A stretch of DNA of 64,000 bases from Coenobita brevimanus (taxonomy: Eukaryota > Arthropoda > Malacostraca > Decapoda > Coenobitidae): positions 17,511,902 to 17,575,901 of the forward strand of contig CM064655.1 of NCBI GenBank assembly GCA_032717465.1. Direction: 5' to 3'. Below are positions 1-9,789 of the stretch, piece after piece. Positions within the stretch are counted from its first letter, which is position 1; the number at the start of each line of letters is the position of its first letter. The notes under the pieces are model-generated. The model searched no databases and was not told the DNA's origin. It saw only the letters and a list, made by a program, of their open reading frames with translations. A program made the position numbers and the translations under genes.

Positions 1-75
1 GCAGTCCCTTGGATATCGAAGAAAATGGTCAGGATCGACTTCACATTGCTGCGCCATTGCAAAATGCCAAACCGT
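1..75 (-). pseudogene. mariner-like transposase fragment, cut by window edge
   Basis: Read on the minus strand, the first 60 or so bases encode RSNVKSILTIFFDIQGT. This resembles the catalytic-core segment of mariner (DD34D) transposases, where a hydrophobic strand precedes FFD-x-G. Only about 20 codons are visible; the rest would lie left of the window. The upstream minus-strand sequence (75-240) gives no continuous reading, so this is probably a decayed copy. The call rests on one short motif. Confidence 0.4.
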
Positions 76-257
76 CTACACACCACGTTACAGTAGTAAG
101 CATAGGTCAACAACACATCCACTCACAGACGTGGCCAGGGCCACACTGATGCACAAGGGGTGCTGCTGACTCTTCCTAGCGGCAAGAGGCAAAACTGCCA
201 ACGGTTGGCTCCGTCTGTTCAAATTACTGGAACTTTTAGGTAGCACCTCAAGTATTT

Positions 258-258
258 A

Positions 259-297
<39 letters not shown>
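258..297. repeat. (AT)n microsatellite, left flank of Tigger element
   Basis: A near-pure TA run ends in the TA target dinucleotide at 296-297, directly before the transposon terminus. The same type of run resumes after the other terminus, so the element landed inside an (AT)n tract. Confidence 0.95.
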
Positions 298-300
<3 letters not shown>

Positions 301-473
301 GTAAGCCCTTAATTCACGCGAACTTTTTTCACGCGATTTCGGTTATCCACGAATTTTTTGTACAATAATTAAAACATAAAATTATAGTATTCAAATTAAT
401 AATTTTAATATACAAGAGAAATAAATAAGATATAAAAATGCCTACCTGCTGCCCGTGTGCATACATATATGTA

Positions 474-477
<4 letters not shown>

Positions 478-508
<31 letters not shown>
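478..508. repeat. (GT)n microsatellite
   Basis: About 15 GT units sit inside the Tigger element. They produce artefactual cysteine/valine and histidine/threonine reading frames on the two strands. Confidence 0.95.
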
Positions 509-511
<3 letters not shown>

Positions 512-635
512 AGGTCGGTCTACCACGCACCACACAGTCAGTTTGAATCCAACGGTCGAACCATGCATTACTCACGAATCGTTATTTGTGGCTTATTTTT
601 CTGCCTTCCAGTGATTGCTTGCCTTGTCTGCCAAC

Positions 636-1216
636 ATGTTGCCTAAGCGTGGTGCTAGTGATGCATGTGGTAACACACCAAAACGGACTCGTAAAGTGAT
701 GTTGCTGACAGAGAAAGTTAAAGTGTTGGACAAACTTAAGGGAGGAATGTCGGCGCCAATTCTCCGCCAGGACAATTCCCCGTCATTTATTTACATACCA
801 GTTTATTTAGCAAGTACAATACACTAGTTTTTTCCTTATATGAGTTATAAAATCCCCCTGAAAATTAGTTATTAAAGTATTAATTAATCAATAATAAGTA
901 TATTTATAGAATGACAGGGAATTGTCCATGTTTTGATGGTTAATTGACTTCATGGTGAATTGTCTCTGAACCATGTGTTTGGGGTGAGTCAACTGTTCTT
1001 ACAATAAAGAAGGCAGAACGTAGCATACTGGAGGCAGTGAGGGCCAGTGCACCAGACTGCTGAAGTGTCTCCACCTACGCCTGTGAACTGGCTTGGAACG
1101 TATGTTTGGGGTCAATGAGTCAACTGTTTGGACAATAAAGAGGGCAGAATGTAGCATATGGGAGGCAGTGAGGGCTTGTGCACCAGACTGCTGAAGTGTC
1201 TCCACCTACGCCTGTG
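636..1216 (+). pseudogene. Tigger transposase N-terminal remnant with duplicated segment
   Basis: From the ATG at 636 the frame gives MLPKRGASDACG and then a basic segment plus LTEKVKVLDKLKGGMSA. This is the first helix-turn-helix of CENP-B/jerky/Tigger DNA-binding domains. After a non-matching gap, 974-1085 and 1101-1216 are two copies of one segment of about 113 bp. Read with frame breaks it resembles FGVNESTVRTIKKAE followed by EAVRACAPD, the next part of the same domain. The fragment would bind TIR DNA in an intact element; here it is broken by stops and lacks all catalytic residues. Confidence 0.7.
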
Positions 1217-1434
1217 CTTGTCAGGTTTCAGTGTTAAATTTCTTACATTTTTGTTGTTTTTCATATTTTATGCTAGTTTATAAGGTGTAAGGAGTGCATA
1301 AACAGTATTATTCAGATGTAATATACTTAGTAGACATGCATAATTATGTGCACACAAGGGCAGAACGTATACGTGAATTTACCACATACGCAAAGGGTCT
1401 GGGAATGTAACCCTCGCATGAATTAAGGGCTTAC

Positions 1435-1437
<3 letters not shown>

Positions 1438-1480
<43 letters not shown>

Positions 1481-1492
1481 TATATATATATT
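1438..1492. repeat. (AT)n microsatellite, right flank of Tigger element
   Basis: This TA run continues the one interrupted at 297. The empty site would have been one (AT)n tract. Confidence 0.95.
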
Positions 1493-1680
1493 TTTTATCA
1501 CATCAACTGGCTGGTGTATATTTCTATTAATGCATGGATGGCTGTCGGCAGTCAGTACACGTGTACTTTGCCCCTCCAGGCGCCTCTCCCCTACCTTACT
1601 TTGTCCCTCCCTGCATCTCCCCCACCCTCCTCAGTTGCCCTGGGTATGTCCCCTCACCCCTTCCACCCCCAGCCTCTGCC

Positions 1681-2287
1681 CCACCTCTGTCCCAGCTAGC
1701 CCCTCCCCACACCCTCAGGTGCATGAGAGAGCCTGCCACTCCGCTCTTGAAGAGTTTGACGATCTTTTGAAACATTTCCACAAAATATGAATATGTCCTC
1801 AGATGTGAACCGGCGTCAAGAGGTTAATCAGCATAGAATCATTTACTTTGTCTAATTTCTGAAAACTTTGAAACAGTGAAATGAAAAAGTCACCATTCAT
1901 CTAAATGGCACCCACCTATGGCTGTCACCCAGGGCAGACCACCCCCCCTTGCCCTCCCCAGCCTCTGCCCCACCTCTCTCCCAGCTAGCCCCTCCCCACA
2001 CCCTCAGGCACATGAGAGAGCCTGCCACTCCACTCTCGGTGAGTTTGGCACTCTTTTGAAACATTGCCACAAAATATGAATACAGTATGTCCTCAGATGT
2101 GAACCAGCATCTGTTAACCATATGTCCTCAGACGTAAACCAGCGTCAAGGGGTTAAGCAGCATAGAATCATTTACTTTCTGTGTAATTTCTGAAAACCTT
2201 GAAACAGTGAAATGAAAATGTTACCATTCATCTAAATGGCACCTTCCTATGGCTGTCACCCAGGGCAGACCCCCCCCCCTTGCCCCC
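1681..2287. repeat. tandem duplication, unit about 290-330 bp
   Basis: The block beginning ccacctctgtcccagctagc at 1681 recurs at 1970 as ccacctctctcccagctagc. It stays similar through the gcctgccactcc, gaaacatt, aaaatatgaata and ctatggctgtcacccaggg sub-motifs to about 2287. Copy 2 carries an extra insert of about 40 bp that itself repeats the cctcaga-gtgaaccagc motif. A C-rich pyrimidine block (1560-1700) precedes copy 1. No coding similarity was recognised. Confidence 0.85.
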
Positions 2288-2348
2288 CCCTTAGTATGCC
2301 ACTGCTCAACACTCTGAAAGTCCCCCATTTTTATATAGTTTTATTTTT

Positions 2349-3225
2349 GAAGGCTCCAACATGCATGCATGTGTTGGCCTTGGTCACCTAATGATGGCTA
2401 TCTATTCTGCTCTATCTCTGGCAGCTTCTCTATTCAGTCCCTTATCTCTGAGGTCACACTCAATGACCTCTTCCCCGGTCTTGCCTCTCACAACGCTACC
2501 CCTAACATTAACACTTCTCACTTTCTTCATCCAGTTATCATCCCCCATCCTCCCCACATACCCAAACCATCTAAATCCACCTCTCCTTATCACAACACCA
2601 ATACACTACAGTCCCATCCTACCTCTCAACTCATCCATTGTAAACCTAGCCCTCCCAGGCCTCGGATTCAAGGGCGCACTGCACATCCACCTAATCATTA
2701 TCATTTCTGTATGTTTTAGCCTGTGAATATCCCTTCCATTACTGCCTAGGTCTCACTACCATACAGCATTACATTCCTAATTCATTCTGCATACAAAGAT
2801 CCCTTAGCACATAGGCAGAGCTCTCTCAGTGTCAAGAGAGGCAACAGCCCCCTGAACTTCTTCCAACCACCCCTCACTCTAGCAACAGAGCTAGCTCTAG
2901 GCCCACCTCCATCACATAACATGTCTCCCAGATAACAAAACTCTTCCACACACTTACGAGACTCACCAGCAAGTTCAATTCTTTCAGGCCTGACAATCTC
3001 CACCTGCTCTCCCCGAACACACTGCACACATGAAATCAACATTATCTTGCAGTCAACCTCTAATACTACTGCATCTCTTATGTTTCTATAACGGCAGGTT
3101 TTCTCTACCTGTATTGTAGTAAAGTATAGTACTAGTAGTGGAATTACAATATCAAATGCAGTGCAGTATGCCATATGTGCAGGATCAGAAGTGATAGTAT
3201 GTAAAAGAATCACAAAACTCATGCC
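2349..3225 (-). pseudogene. LINE reverse-transcriptase C-terminal region, degenerate (RTE-like style)
   Basis: Minus-strand frames read EEFCYLGDMLCDGGGPR, then GGWKKFRGLLPLLTLRELC and KGSLYAE (about 3000-2782). In another frame follow GGFRWFGYVGRMGDDNWMKK and a 3' coding end near 2400. This order (YLG..GG, W.kF..L.P.Lt, kg.lY, then w.GHv.Rm) is the region after the polymerase core in a widespread group of invertebrate LINEs. The frame breaks at least once. The element's last 110 bp also occur, in + orientation, at 34556-34730, so the same family inserted twice in this window. Confidence 0.65.
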
Positions 3226-3402
3226 ATTTTGTAATTAACAAGTGTGTAAGTACGAGAGAGAGAAAGAGTTGAAAAGTACTGTAAATCAACATTTATAAAG
3301 GTGAATTATGGAGATGAATTTGTGCATGTAACTATTAGTTCAGTAGCAGAGTATACATCAATATACTATGTGTCATGTATTGAAACAAAATACTTCGACA
3401 TT

Positions 3403-3457
3403 ACTAAATAAATACCAAGAACTCGGGTCTCTAAATAAATACCAAGAACTCGGGTCT
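3403..3457. repeat. 27-bp direct repeat, two copies
   Basis: The unit taaataaataccaagaact plus cgggtctc occurs twice back to back. It is a short local duplication with no evident function. Confidence 0.85.
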
Positions 3458-3539
3458 CAAGCTGTCAGGCATAGCATCGCTTGTTATGCCTCCTCCAAGC
3501 TTTGTGCATAGACTCACCATACAGCCCCCATGACAGGTT

Positions 3540-3845
3540 CATTGTGGGTTGAAATGAGACAATATAAAAAAAATTTGGCCCCATATGACCTTGACCGTTG
3601 ACCCTTTTGACCTTGCTAATCCAATCAATTCATCATCCCTTTGAACTGTATCACTGACAGATGTTTGGTCAAAATTCTTTTGAGGGGTTCAGGAAATATC
3701 ATGCCCACACCCATATGACTTCAACCTTTGACCCCTTGACCTTGCTGAACTAACCAGTACATCGTCCCTTCATACTGTACATCACTGACAAAAGTTTGAT
3801 CAAAATCCATCGTGAAATTCAGGAGATATTCAGTGTTTTAAAGAC
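3540..3845. repeat. dispersed tandem repeat with ccttgacc motifs, left part
   Basis: Two units of roughly 150 bp share the pattern catatgac-ttgacc-tttgacc-ttgct-aa-c, then cccttca-actgta-atcactgac, then gtttg-tcaaaat. The same units reappear at 8324-8480 and 8690-8770. Everything between (about 3950-8323) is therefore explained as later insertion of LINEs into one array. The units are rich in TGACC half-sites, including tgacctt and ttgaccc spaced as direct repeats. Dispersed repeats of this type are common in invertebrate genomes; no function is claimed. Confidence 0.75.
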
Positions 3846-4369
3846 ACAGAGAGTAGGCCAGCATGCTCTCCAATACAAGTTCCTCTTACTGTCAGCACCA
3901 AACTACATGCACATTACAAACTACACTTCCTATTCAAAATTAGCAAAATGGCATCTCAGCAGCAAGCCTCGGAGTTCCCAGAGGGGAGGGGGGACTGTAA
4001 ATGTCCCCACCATCTGCCCCTTTCCCGGTTGAGACCCAGCAAGATGCTTGGAACCACTGACACTTCTTCATTTCTGCAACATTCGCAGCCTTTCCTCTAA
4101 CTTTCTGTCTGTTGAGCACCACTTCTCCTCCTCCAAACCTCACCTTCTCATCCTAAACTGAGACTCAACTGTCTGAGGCAGCTAATAGCAAACCCATCTC
4201 TGTATCCTCCAACTTTCTCTATATTCATTTCAAAACCAAAGGTGGCTATTGTGGATATGTATGCAACGATATATCTTGCTCTCGTGTTCCTGAACTTGAA
4301 ACTTCCGATTTCTCTACTTTGTGGCTTTCCTGCCATTCTCTGACTAAATATATGTGTGCTATTTACATC

Positions 4370-4600
4370 CATCCATCCATCATCCAATCCTATGTTGCCC
4401 CATGAGGACCGTAGGAGCCCAGGGCTAGGCAAGTTGGTCCTGCATTTAAGATGAGAGTGACCAGCCTTACTCATCCCTAAGTGGCATTACGTAAGCAATA
4501 AACCCCGGCCACCCCTTGGCTATAAACCTTCACCAGCTCAATCCGATTGGAGCGCCGTAATTACCCACTAAACCACCAGGCACCAAAATTTGGTTATATG
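4370..4600 (-). mobile_element. tRNA-derived SINE
   Basis: The reverse complement of 4590-4370 starts ggtgcctggtggtttagtgg, which matches an RNA polymerase III A box (TGGTTTAGTGG). About 30 bases on, a B-box-like gattgagct follows, and then a tail region containing gccacttagggatgag. Related sequence lies on the + strand at 32862-33045, which shares the gccacttaggg core and a better B box. This supports a small SINE family. The insert disrupts the endonuclease part of the surrounding LINE. Confidence 0.5.
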
Positions 4601-4960
4601 GTTACCATCCAGTGTAGTAAATGGTTTCCTGGTGTACAGGAAACCATTTGGCTTGTCACTCAGTGTTGAGTCGCCCACAGGCAGAAGGAAAAGGAAAGAA
4701 TGAAGGAAAGAAAGAAGGGGGAGCATAAAGTCACCCAGAGGCAGAAGGATGAGGAAAGAATGAAGGAAAGAAAGATGGAAGGGGGAGCATAAAGTCACCT
4801 AGAGGCAGAAGGATGAGGAAATAATGAAGGAAAGAAAAACAGAAGAGGATGAAAGGAAAGAAGGATGGAGGAGAGAAGAGGGCAGACACCCGAGAGCAGC
4901 ACTACATCGAGTGAGTGGATGGTAAGTGCCCCCACCTACTACACTTATCCCCTAATTCAC
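4601..4960. repeat. hairpin motif plus about 64-bp minisatellite (three units)
   Basis: At 4620-4650 atggtttcctg and caggaaaccat form an inverted repeat; a similar pair (ggtttcctg, caggaaacc) lies at 32820-32847 beside the related SINE. From 4667 to 4860 the unit gtcacccagaggcagaagga plus aggaaagaatgaaggaaag plus gggggagcataaa repeats about three times with point changes. A purine-rich trail and a short Alu-like gagagcagcac stretch follow. The whole block separates the two halves of the LINE endonuclease. Confidence 0.75.
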
Positions 4961-7578
4961 CTGACTGAAAAAATTCTTTGACTGTCTTACTTCTATGATG
5001 GAACACATCCTATAAATTTCTCTTTTCTCTGAAATCTCCATTCTAGGAGATTTCAATGTTCACCACCACCTGTGGCTCTCCTCTCCTTTCACTGATCCAC
5101 CTGGTGAACAAGCCTACTTCTTTTCTATCCTTAATGACCTAGAGCTACTTGTACAGCATCCTACCAGTATCCCTGACCGCCTTGGAGAGAGTTCCAACAT
5201 ACTTGACCTCTTCCTTACGACCAATCCTTCTGCTTATGTTGTAAATCTTTTCTATCTGTTGGGCTCCTCCGATCACAACCTTATTATTTTAACCTCTCCT
5301 GTTGCTCCAATATGGCCTGTGGATCCTCCAAAGAAATATCTGTTGTGGAACTTTAGAGCTGCTGATTGGGAGGGCCTCAGACAGTACTGTACTTTGATTT
5401 TCCCTGGAATGATTATTGCTTCCATGGCCAAGAGCCATCTGAGTGTGCCTTGCGCATAATGGAGGTTATTCTCTTGGGCATGGGAGTATACATTCCTTTC
5501 TCATACCCTTTGACTAATGCAAAAAAAAAACTTGGTTTCATTACGCTTGTTCCAATGTTGTCCACAACAAGAAGGCCTACAAAAGGTACAGGAGCCAACC
5601 CACTCCTGAATCTCATCTCTTTTATGTTTTTGCCTGGAATTGTTCTAAATCTATTCTTCACTCTACTGAAATTGATTTCATCCGTAACAAATGCTCTGAA
5701 CTCTCCAACTCAAATTCTTTCCACTTCTTCTGGCACCTTGCCAAAAATCTTTCTAACAACTTTACCTCATCATCCTTCCCTCCCCTTTTCCATCCTGATG
5801 GCTCTGTAGCTACTTATTCTTTTGATAAAGCAGAACTCTTCACTCAGACTTCGTCCTCCAATTCCACTGAAGATGATTCCGGCGCTGTCCCTCCATCACT
5901 TCCCCCCTCTGACTTCCTCATGGCTGACATTAAAATTTCTTCCATTGTTGTTTTCACTGCCATCACTGACCTCAATACTAAGAAGACATATGGGCCTGAT
6001 GGGGTCCCTCTTGTTGTCCTCAAGAACTGTACTTCTGTGCTTACACCCTGCCTAGGTAAACTCTTTTGCCTTTGTCTATCAACTTGTACCTTTCCTTTTT
6101 GCTGGAAGTTTGCTCTCATTCAGCCTGTCCCAAAGAAGGGTGACCATTCCCAGCCCTCTAACTATCGCCTAATTGCCTTAAAATCCTGTATTTCAAAAGT
6201 TTTGAGTCTATTCTTAACAAAAAAATTTTAAAGCATCTTTCCTGTTACAACCTTCTTTCTGATCGTCATTATGGGTTCCACCAGGGACACTCCACTGGCG
6301 ATCTTCTCACCTACCTTTCAGATTCCTGGTCACCTCCTTTCGGGACTTTGGTGAAAGCTTTGCCATTGCACTTGACATCACAAAGGCTTTCGATCGAGTC
6401 TGGCATAAATCTTTAATTTCCAAACTGCCCCCCTACGATTTCTATCCTTCTGTCTGTACCTTTTTCTCTGGCTTCCTTTCTGGTCATTCTATAGCTGCTG
6501 CTGTAGACAGCCACCATTCTTCTCTTAGAGCTATCAGTAGTGGTGTTCCTCAGGGCTCTGTCCTATCACCAACTCTCCCTCTTTTCTTCATCAGCGACCT
6601 TCTAAGCTGTACATCTAACCTTATCCACTCATACGCTGATGACTCCACGCTTCACTTTTCCATTCGCTTCCCACAGCATCCATCACAGCAGTCACTTCAA
6701 CAAACAAGAGATGAAGCTATGGTACACCTAGTGTCTGACTTGGCTTATATCTCTTAATGTGGTAAAAATAATCTTGTTGTTTTTAATGCATCAGAAACTC
6801 AGTTCTTACATCCATCAGCCCAACAAAATCTTCCCCAGGAGTGCCTTCTTATTTAAACAATATCCCACTTAATCCTGCATCATCTTTAAACATACTGTAC
6901 TTATGATTTCATTCTCTTGGGATTTATCTTGGAAAGAACATATTACGTCACTCGTAAAATCTGCTTCCAAGAGATTACGTGTGCTAAGACAACTCCATCC
7001 CTTCTTTGCCCCTACACAGTTGTTGACTTCATACATGGGTTTTATTTGCCCCTGTGTAGAGTACAACTTTCATGTGTGGGGAGACTCCCCACATACAGCT
7101 CTACTCAACAAGCTGGAGTCAAAGGTTTTTTGTCTCATCAGCTTACCTCCTCTTACAAGCTTCCTTTAACCTGTGCATCTTTGCTGTACTACTGCATCTT
7201 TATCTCTTTTCTGTCGCAACTTCAATGGTCACTGCTTGTCTGAACTGTCTGCTTGCATCCCTCCTATACTACGGTGTGCACGTAGCACCCGTCTAGCAAC
7301 AAACGCTCTTCCCTTTTCCATCCAAGTCTTTAATGCAAGAGTTAACCATTACTCCCAGTCCTTCATGTATGCAACAGATCAGCTCTGGAACTGTGTCTCT
7401 CTGTCTGTATTTCCTACTGCCTGTGATCTCCAGTCTTTCAAACACAGTGTGTCCAAGCATCTCAAAATGAACAGTTTTTGAATTTGTCTCTTATCTTTTT
7501 TTTATTTTCCCCCATGGAGGGAACAATTTACAGGCTTCTGGCCTTTGGTTCCTTCTTTCTTGCATAAAGAAAAAAAAA

Positions 7579-8241
7579 ATGACCTTGACTTTGGATGAGT
7601 TTGGGAGAGTGTGTAAAAAACGGAATATAATGGTGAATGTAGGGAACAGTAAAGTGATGGTTTTTGAGAGAGGTGAAGTCAGTGAATGTACAGTGAGGTT
7701 GGATGGTGAGGAAATGGAAAATGTGAGGACATTTAAGTACTTTGGGAGTGTGATGAATAAGGATGGAAATTTGGAGGGTGAAGTGCTTGAAAGGGTACAA
7801 CAAGGAAGTAAGGTTGCTGGTTCCTTAAAAACAGTGATAAGAAACAGGGAAGTGAGCATGGATGTGAAGAAGTTACTACATGACAGTATTGTGATACCGA
7901 CTCTAATGTATGGAAGTGGAGCTTGGACGCTGTTGGAAGGACACAAGTCAGGAGTGAGAACAGTGGAAATGAGTTATTTAAGAGGAGCCTGTGGAGTCAC
8001 ATGGAGAGACAGGATGACAAATGAGGATATAAAGGAGCGTTGTGGTGTGGATATGGATGTGATAGGAAGCGTTATGAGGAACACACTGAGGTGGTTTGGC
8101 CATGTGGTGAGGATGGAGGGTGAGAGACTGACAAGGAGAGTGTATGTGAGTGAGGTGGAGGGGGAGGCCGAGGACGAGATGGAGGGATGGAATGGAGAGG
8201 TATATGAGAGAGAGGAGTGTGAGTTGGGAGAAGGGCAGTGA
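7579..8241 (+). pseudogene. LINE-D reverse-transcriptase C-terminal region
   Basis: A single open frame of 220 codons whose first few codons come from the target sequence. The element part covers KVMVFERGEVSECTVRLDG, then TFKYFGSVMNKDGNLEGEV, IVIPTLMYGSGAWTL and WFGHVVRMEGERL. This is the thumb and C-terminal region found after the polymerase core in RTE-like and related LINEs. It lacks the catalytic YADD motif because of 5' truncation, and has no promoter or proper start. It is open but not a functional gene. Confidence 0.8.
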
Positions 8242-8323
8242 AATGGCGGGGACAGGGCGACATGGAGGCGATTTGTTTGTGGCCACCCCGTACTGGATTG
8301 AGCCCTCTGGCAATAGATAGATA
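7595..8323 (+). mobile_element. LINE-D 3' end, 5'-truncated, (ATAG)n tail, 8-bp TSD
   Basis: This is a 5'-truncated LINE that ends ggccaccccg-actgga-tgagccctctggca and a short (ATAG)n tail. The 8-bp target duplication gactttgg lies at 7587-7594 and 8324-8331; it is part of the ccttgacc repeat unit, so the empty site can be read directly. The same family occurs on the minus strand at 26356-26735, and a related tail with (TGAA)n is at 14237-14353. Confidence 0.85.
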
Positions 8324-8480
8324 GACTTTGGCCTAATTAGTTCATCATCCCTTCATACTATAGCACTGACAAAAGTTTGGTCAAAATCTTTCGAGAGGCT
8401 CAGGGGGTATTATGCCTACACCCATATGACCTTGACTTTTGACCCTGCTGACCTAATCAGCTCTTTATCCCTTCATACTG
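8324..8480. repeat. dispersed ccttgacc repeat, right part
   Basis: The array interrupted by the two LINEs resumes here, beginning with the target duplication gactttgg and continuing cctaattagttcatcatccc. It contains catatgaccttgac and ttgaccctgctgacctaatc. A second break at 8481 is caused by the next insert. Confidence 0.75.
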
Positions 8481-8691
8481 TATCATCATCTTCATCATCA
8501 TCCGGACTTCCTTTCCCACCCTAGGGCAGGGTGAGGAGTAGCAACGTCCAGACAGCCCAATTTTGCCCAGTCCAATGGGCCACACATTCACTCATCATTC
8601 AATACCCCAGAATCCTGGCTCTATCTGATACACCAAAAAACTTTCACCATTTTCTGTAGCATCACATACGCATATCCGATAGAGTAAATCA
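8481..8691 (-). mobile_element. short retroelement with (GAT)n tail
   Basis: Inserted between array positions actgtatcat and cagtgacaaaag. On the minus strand it ends ccctagggtgggaaaggaag plus tccgg and then (ATG)n-like units. The terminal block resembles the end of the element at 10440-10670 (ctatccccatgaggatggga). It has no coding capacity and is probably a SINE or a very short LINE end. Confidence 0.45.
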
Positions 8692-9250
8692 GTGACAAAA
8701 GTTAAGTCAAAATTACCTTAACGGAGATATAGGAACTGTAGGACATGCTTCAGAAAAATTTACTTAAGAGTAGTCAGAAAGAGAAAGAAACTGGAATAAA
8801 GGAGCATGAAACTGAGTAAAATGAATGATTAAGGAATCCAGGAAGAGAGTGACTGATGAGTATGGAAGAAAGATAAGTGATTAGAAGAATAAAGAAATGA
8901 AGAGATATACAGTAAATGGCAAGAGGTACTACCCGTTTTGGTAAAGTGGGGTTCTTGAATAATGGAACATTTTCAGTTTGACTTCAGATATTCTGGTAAG
9001 ATACATTCCATATTGCTTTCTCATGGTTAACAAAGGATTTTTAGCCTTCAGTACAGTTTTACACATCATTTGGTATTGAAATAACTTTCCTTTCTATCTA
9101 TAGTGAATTTCATTAATACCAGAGAGGGTCACCATGAACAAATCCTCTGCCATGAGGGTGCCCAGTCTCCATTTCCCATCACCCTCGTTCATAAAACTTT
9201 CCACCATGCCCCTCTACCTCATCCTTGGTTTTCCTCTCCTTCTCCTCCTC
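8692..9250. other. intron or intergenic sequence, no feature seen
   Basis: A remnant of the ccttgacc repeat (gtgacaaaagttaagtcaaaatta) is followed by AT-rich sequence without recognisable coding or structural content. Whether this is an intron of the Rho-GAP gene depends on upstream exons lying outside the window. Confidence 0.4.
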
Positions 9251-9258
9251 ATTAACAT

Positions 9259-9325
<67 letters not shown>
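9259..9325. repeat. (CT)n microsatellite
   Basis: About 33 uninterrupted CT units lie some 180 bp before the first recognised host exon. The leucine/serine frames across it are artefacts. Confidence 0.97.
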
Positions 9326-9327
<2 letters not shown>

Positions 9328-9504
9328 ATTTGAACATTTGGCCATTTTCTACATGCTTACATGTTCTATAATTCTGTCTTGGTTGCATCATCATATTCTT
9401 TTTCTAGATCCAAACTTTCCATAAATTTATTTAGATTGATTTATTTTGTTACTCCTTTAATGTTGTTTTATATGCTTTATAATAGTTTTTTTTTTTTTTT
9501 TCAG

Positions 9505-9671
9505 CTTTCAAAATCGTGGTTAAATGACACTTTAACTGAACGAAGAGTTAGTTTACAAGATCTGGTCCTGGTTCTCTCACTCAAGTTCCTACCCCCTGAA
9601 GCAACTCTAAGACGAGTTCCAACTGGAAAGTCCTCTGGGCTTTTTGGTACCAATATTGCTCTGATTTCAAG
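9505..9671 (+). CDS. BCR/ABR-type RhoGAP protein, exon encoding C2 end and RhoGAP start
   Basis: Begins after a 17-T polypyrimidine tract and the acceptor tcag (9501-9504); ends at the donor gtgagt (9672). It is read from phase 0 and ends with two bases of an arginine codon. It encodes about 56 residues: SKSWLNDTLTERRV, VLSLKFLPPEATLRRVPTG, SSGLFGTNIALIS. The order LxLKF, then a basic hinge (TLRRVPTGK), then GLFG-x-I matches the junction between the C2 domain and the RhoGAP domain of vertebrate BCR and ABR, where the hinge is SLKRTPSKK and is followed by GVFGVKI. The preceding C2 and DH-PH exons were not found in 1-9504. The gene would turn off Rac/Cdc42-type GTPases at the membrane or cytoskeleton. 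Confidence 0.88.
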
Positions 9672-9789
9672 GTGAGTTAGTAATATACAAACATTTCAGT
9701 ATTAGCTACATAAATTACCTCATACCAAATCATTGTATCCTCTGCATTGTAGCACAGAGGACAAGCATGTGGTGAGCATGTGGTTGTCT

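Larger units (their letters stand above)
298..1437 (+). mobile_element. Tigger/pogo-like DNA transposon, degenerate, TA target site
   Basis: Terminal inverted repeats are visible. The left end reads CAGGTAAGCCCTTAATTCA; the right end, reverse-complemented, reads CAGGTAAGCCCTTAATTCAT. Both ends are flanked by TA (296-297 and 1438-1439). Inside are a start of a CENP-B/jerky-type transposase at 636 and two copies of a downstream segment of the same protein. There is no DDE catalytic region, so the copy is non-autonomous. It also carries a (GT)n run at 478-508. TIR form, TA duplication and the CENP-B-like N-terminus together point to the Tigger branch of the pogo group. Confidence 0.8.
4050..7481 (+). 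pseudogene. LINE endonuclease-reverse transcriptase, broken
   Basis: Endonuclease part 1 (about 4060-4365) reads fflqhsqp...ETQLSEAANS...KPKVA...GYVCNDI in shifted frames. Part 2 (about 4960-5410) has [14 protein letters not shown], then [12 protein letters not shown] and GSSDHNLI, the GDFN and SDH catalytic motifs. The RT begins near 5930 with YGPDGVP, then VPKKGDHSQPSNYRLI, DITKAFDRVWH, SSGVPQGSVLSPTL and SYADDSTLH (6630-6655), the YADD active site. The remaining C-terminal part runs to a stop near 7481. In an intact element this enzyme nicks target DNA and copies the element's RNA onto the nick. There are stops and frameshifts throughout. Confidence 0.8.
3950..7580 (+). mobile_element. LINE (jockey/I-like), degenerate, interrupted by a SINE-containing insert
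   Basis: A non-LTR retrotransposon on the + strand runs from a poorly defined 5' end near 3950 to an A-rich tail at 7567-7580. Its coding part covers an AP-type endonuclease and a reverse transcriptase. It was inserted in the ccttgacc repeat array, and its tail is immediately followed by array sequence (gaccttgac) and then by a second LINE. The endonuclease region is split at about 4365-4960 by a SINE plus minisatellite. Several stops and frameshifts make the copy dead. Confidence 0.75.

Noticed and set aside
4370..4600. True tRNA gene
   Set aside because: A-box-like and weak B-box-like sequence is present, but no cloverleaf can be drawn and a related copy at 32862 has diverged; SINE is the better call.
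9134..9675. Serine/leucine-rich frame joined to the first host exon
   Set aside because: The frame upstream of 9505 is (CT)n and intron sequence; the tcag acceptor and the C2-RhoGAP match show that the exon starts at 9505.
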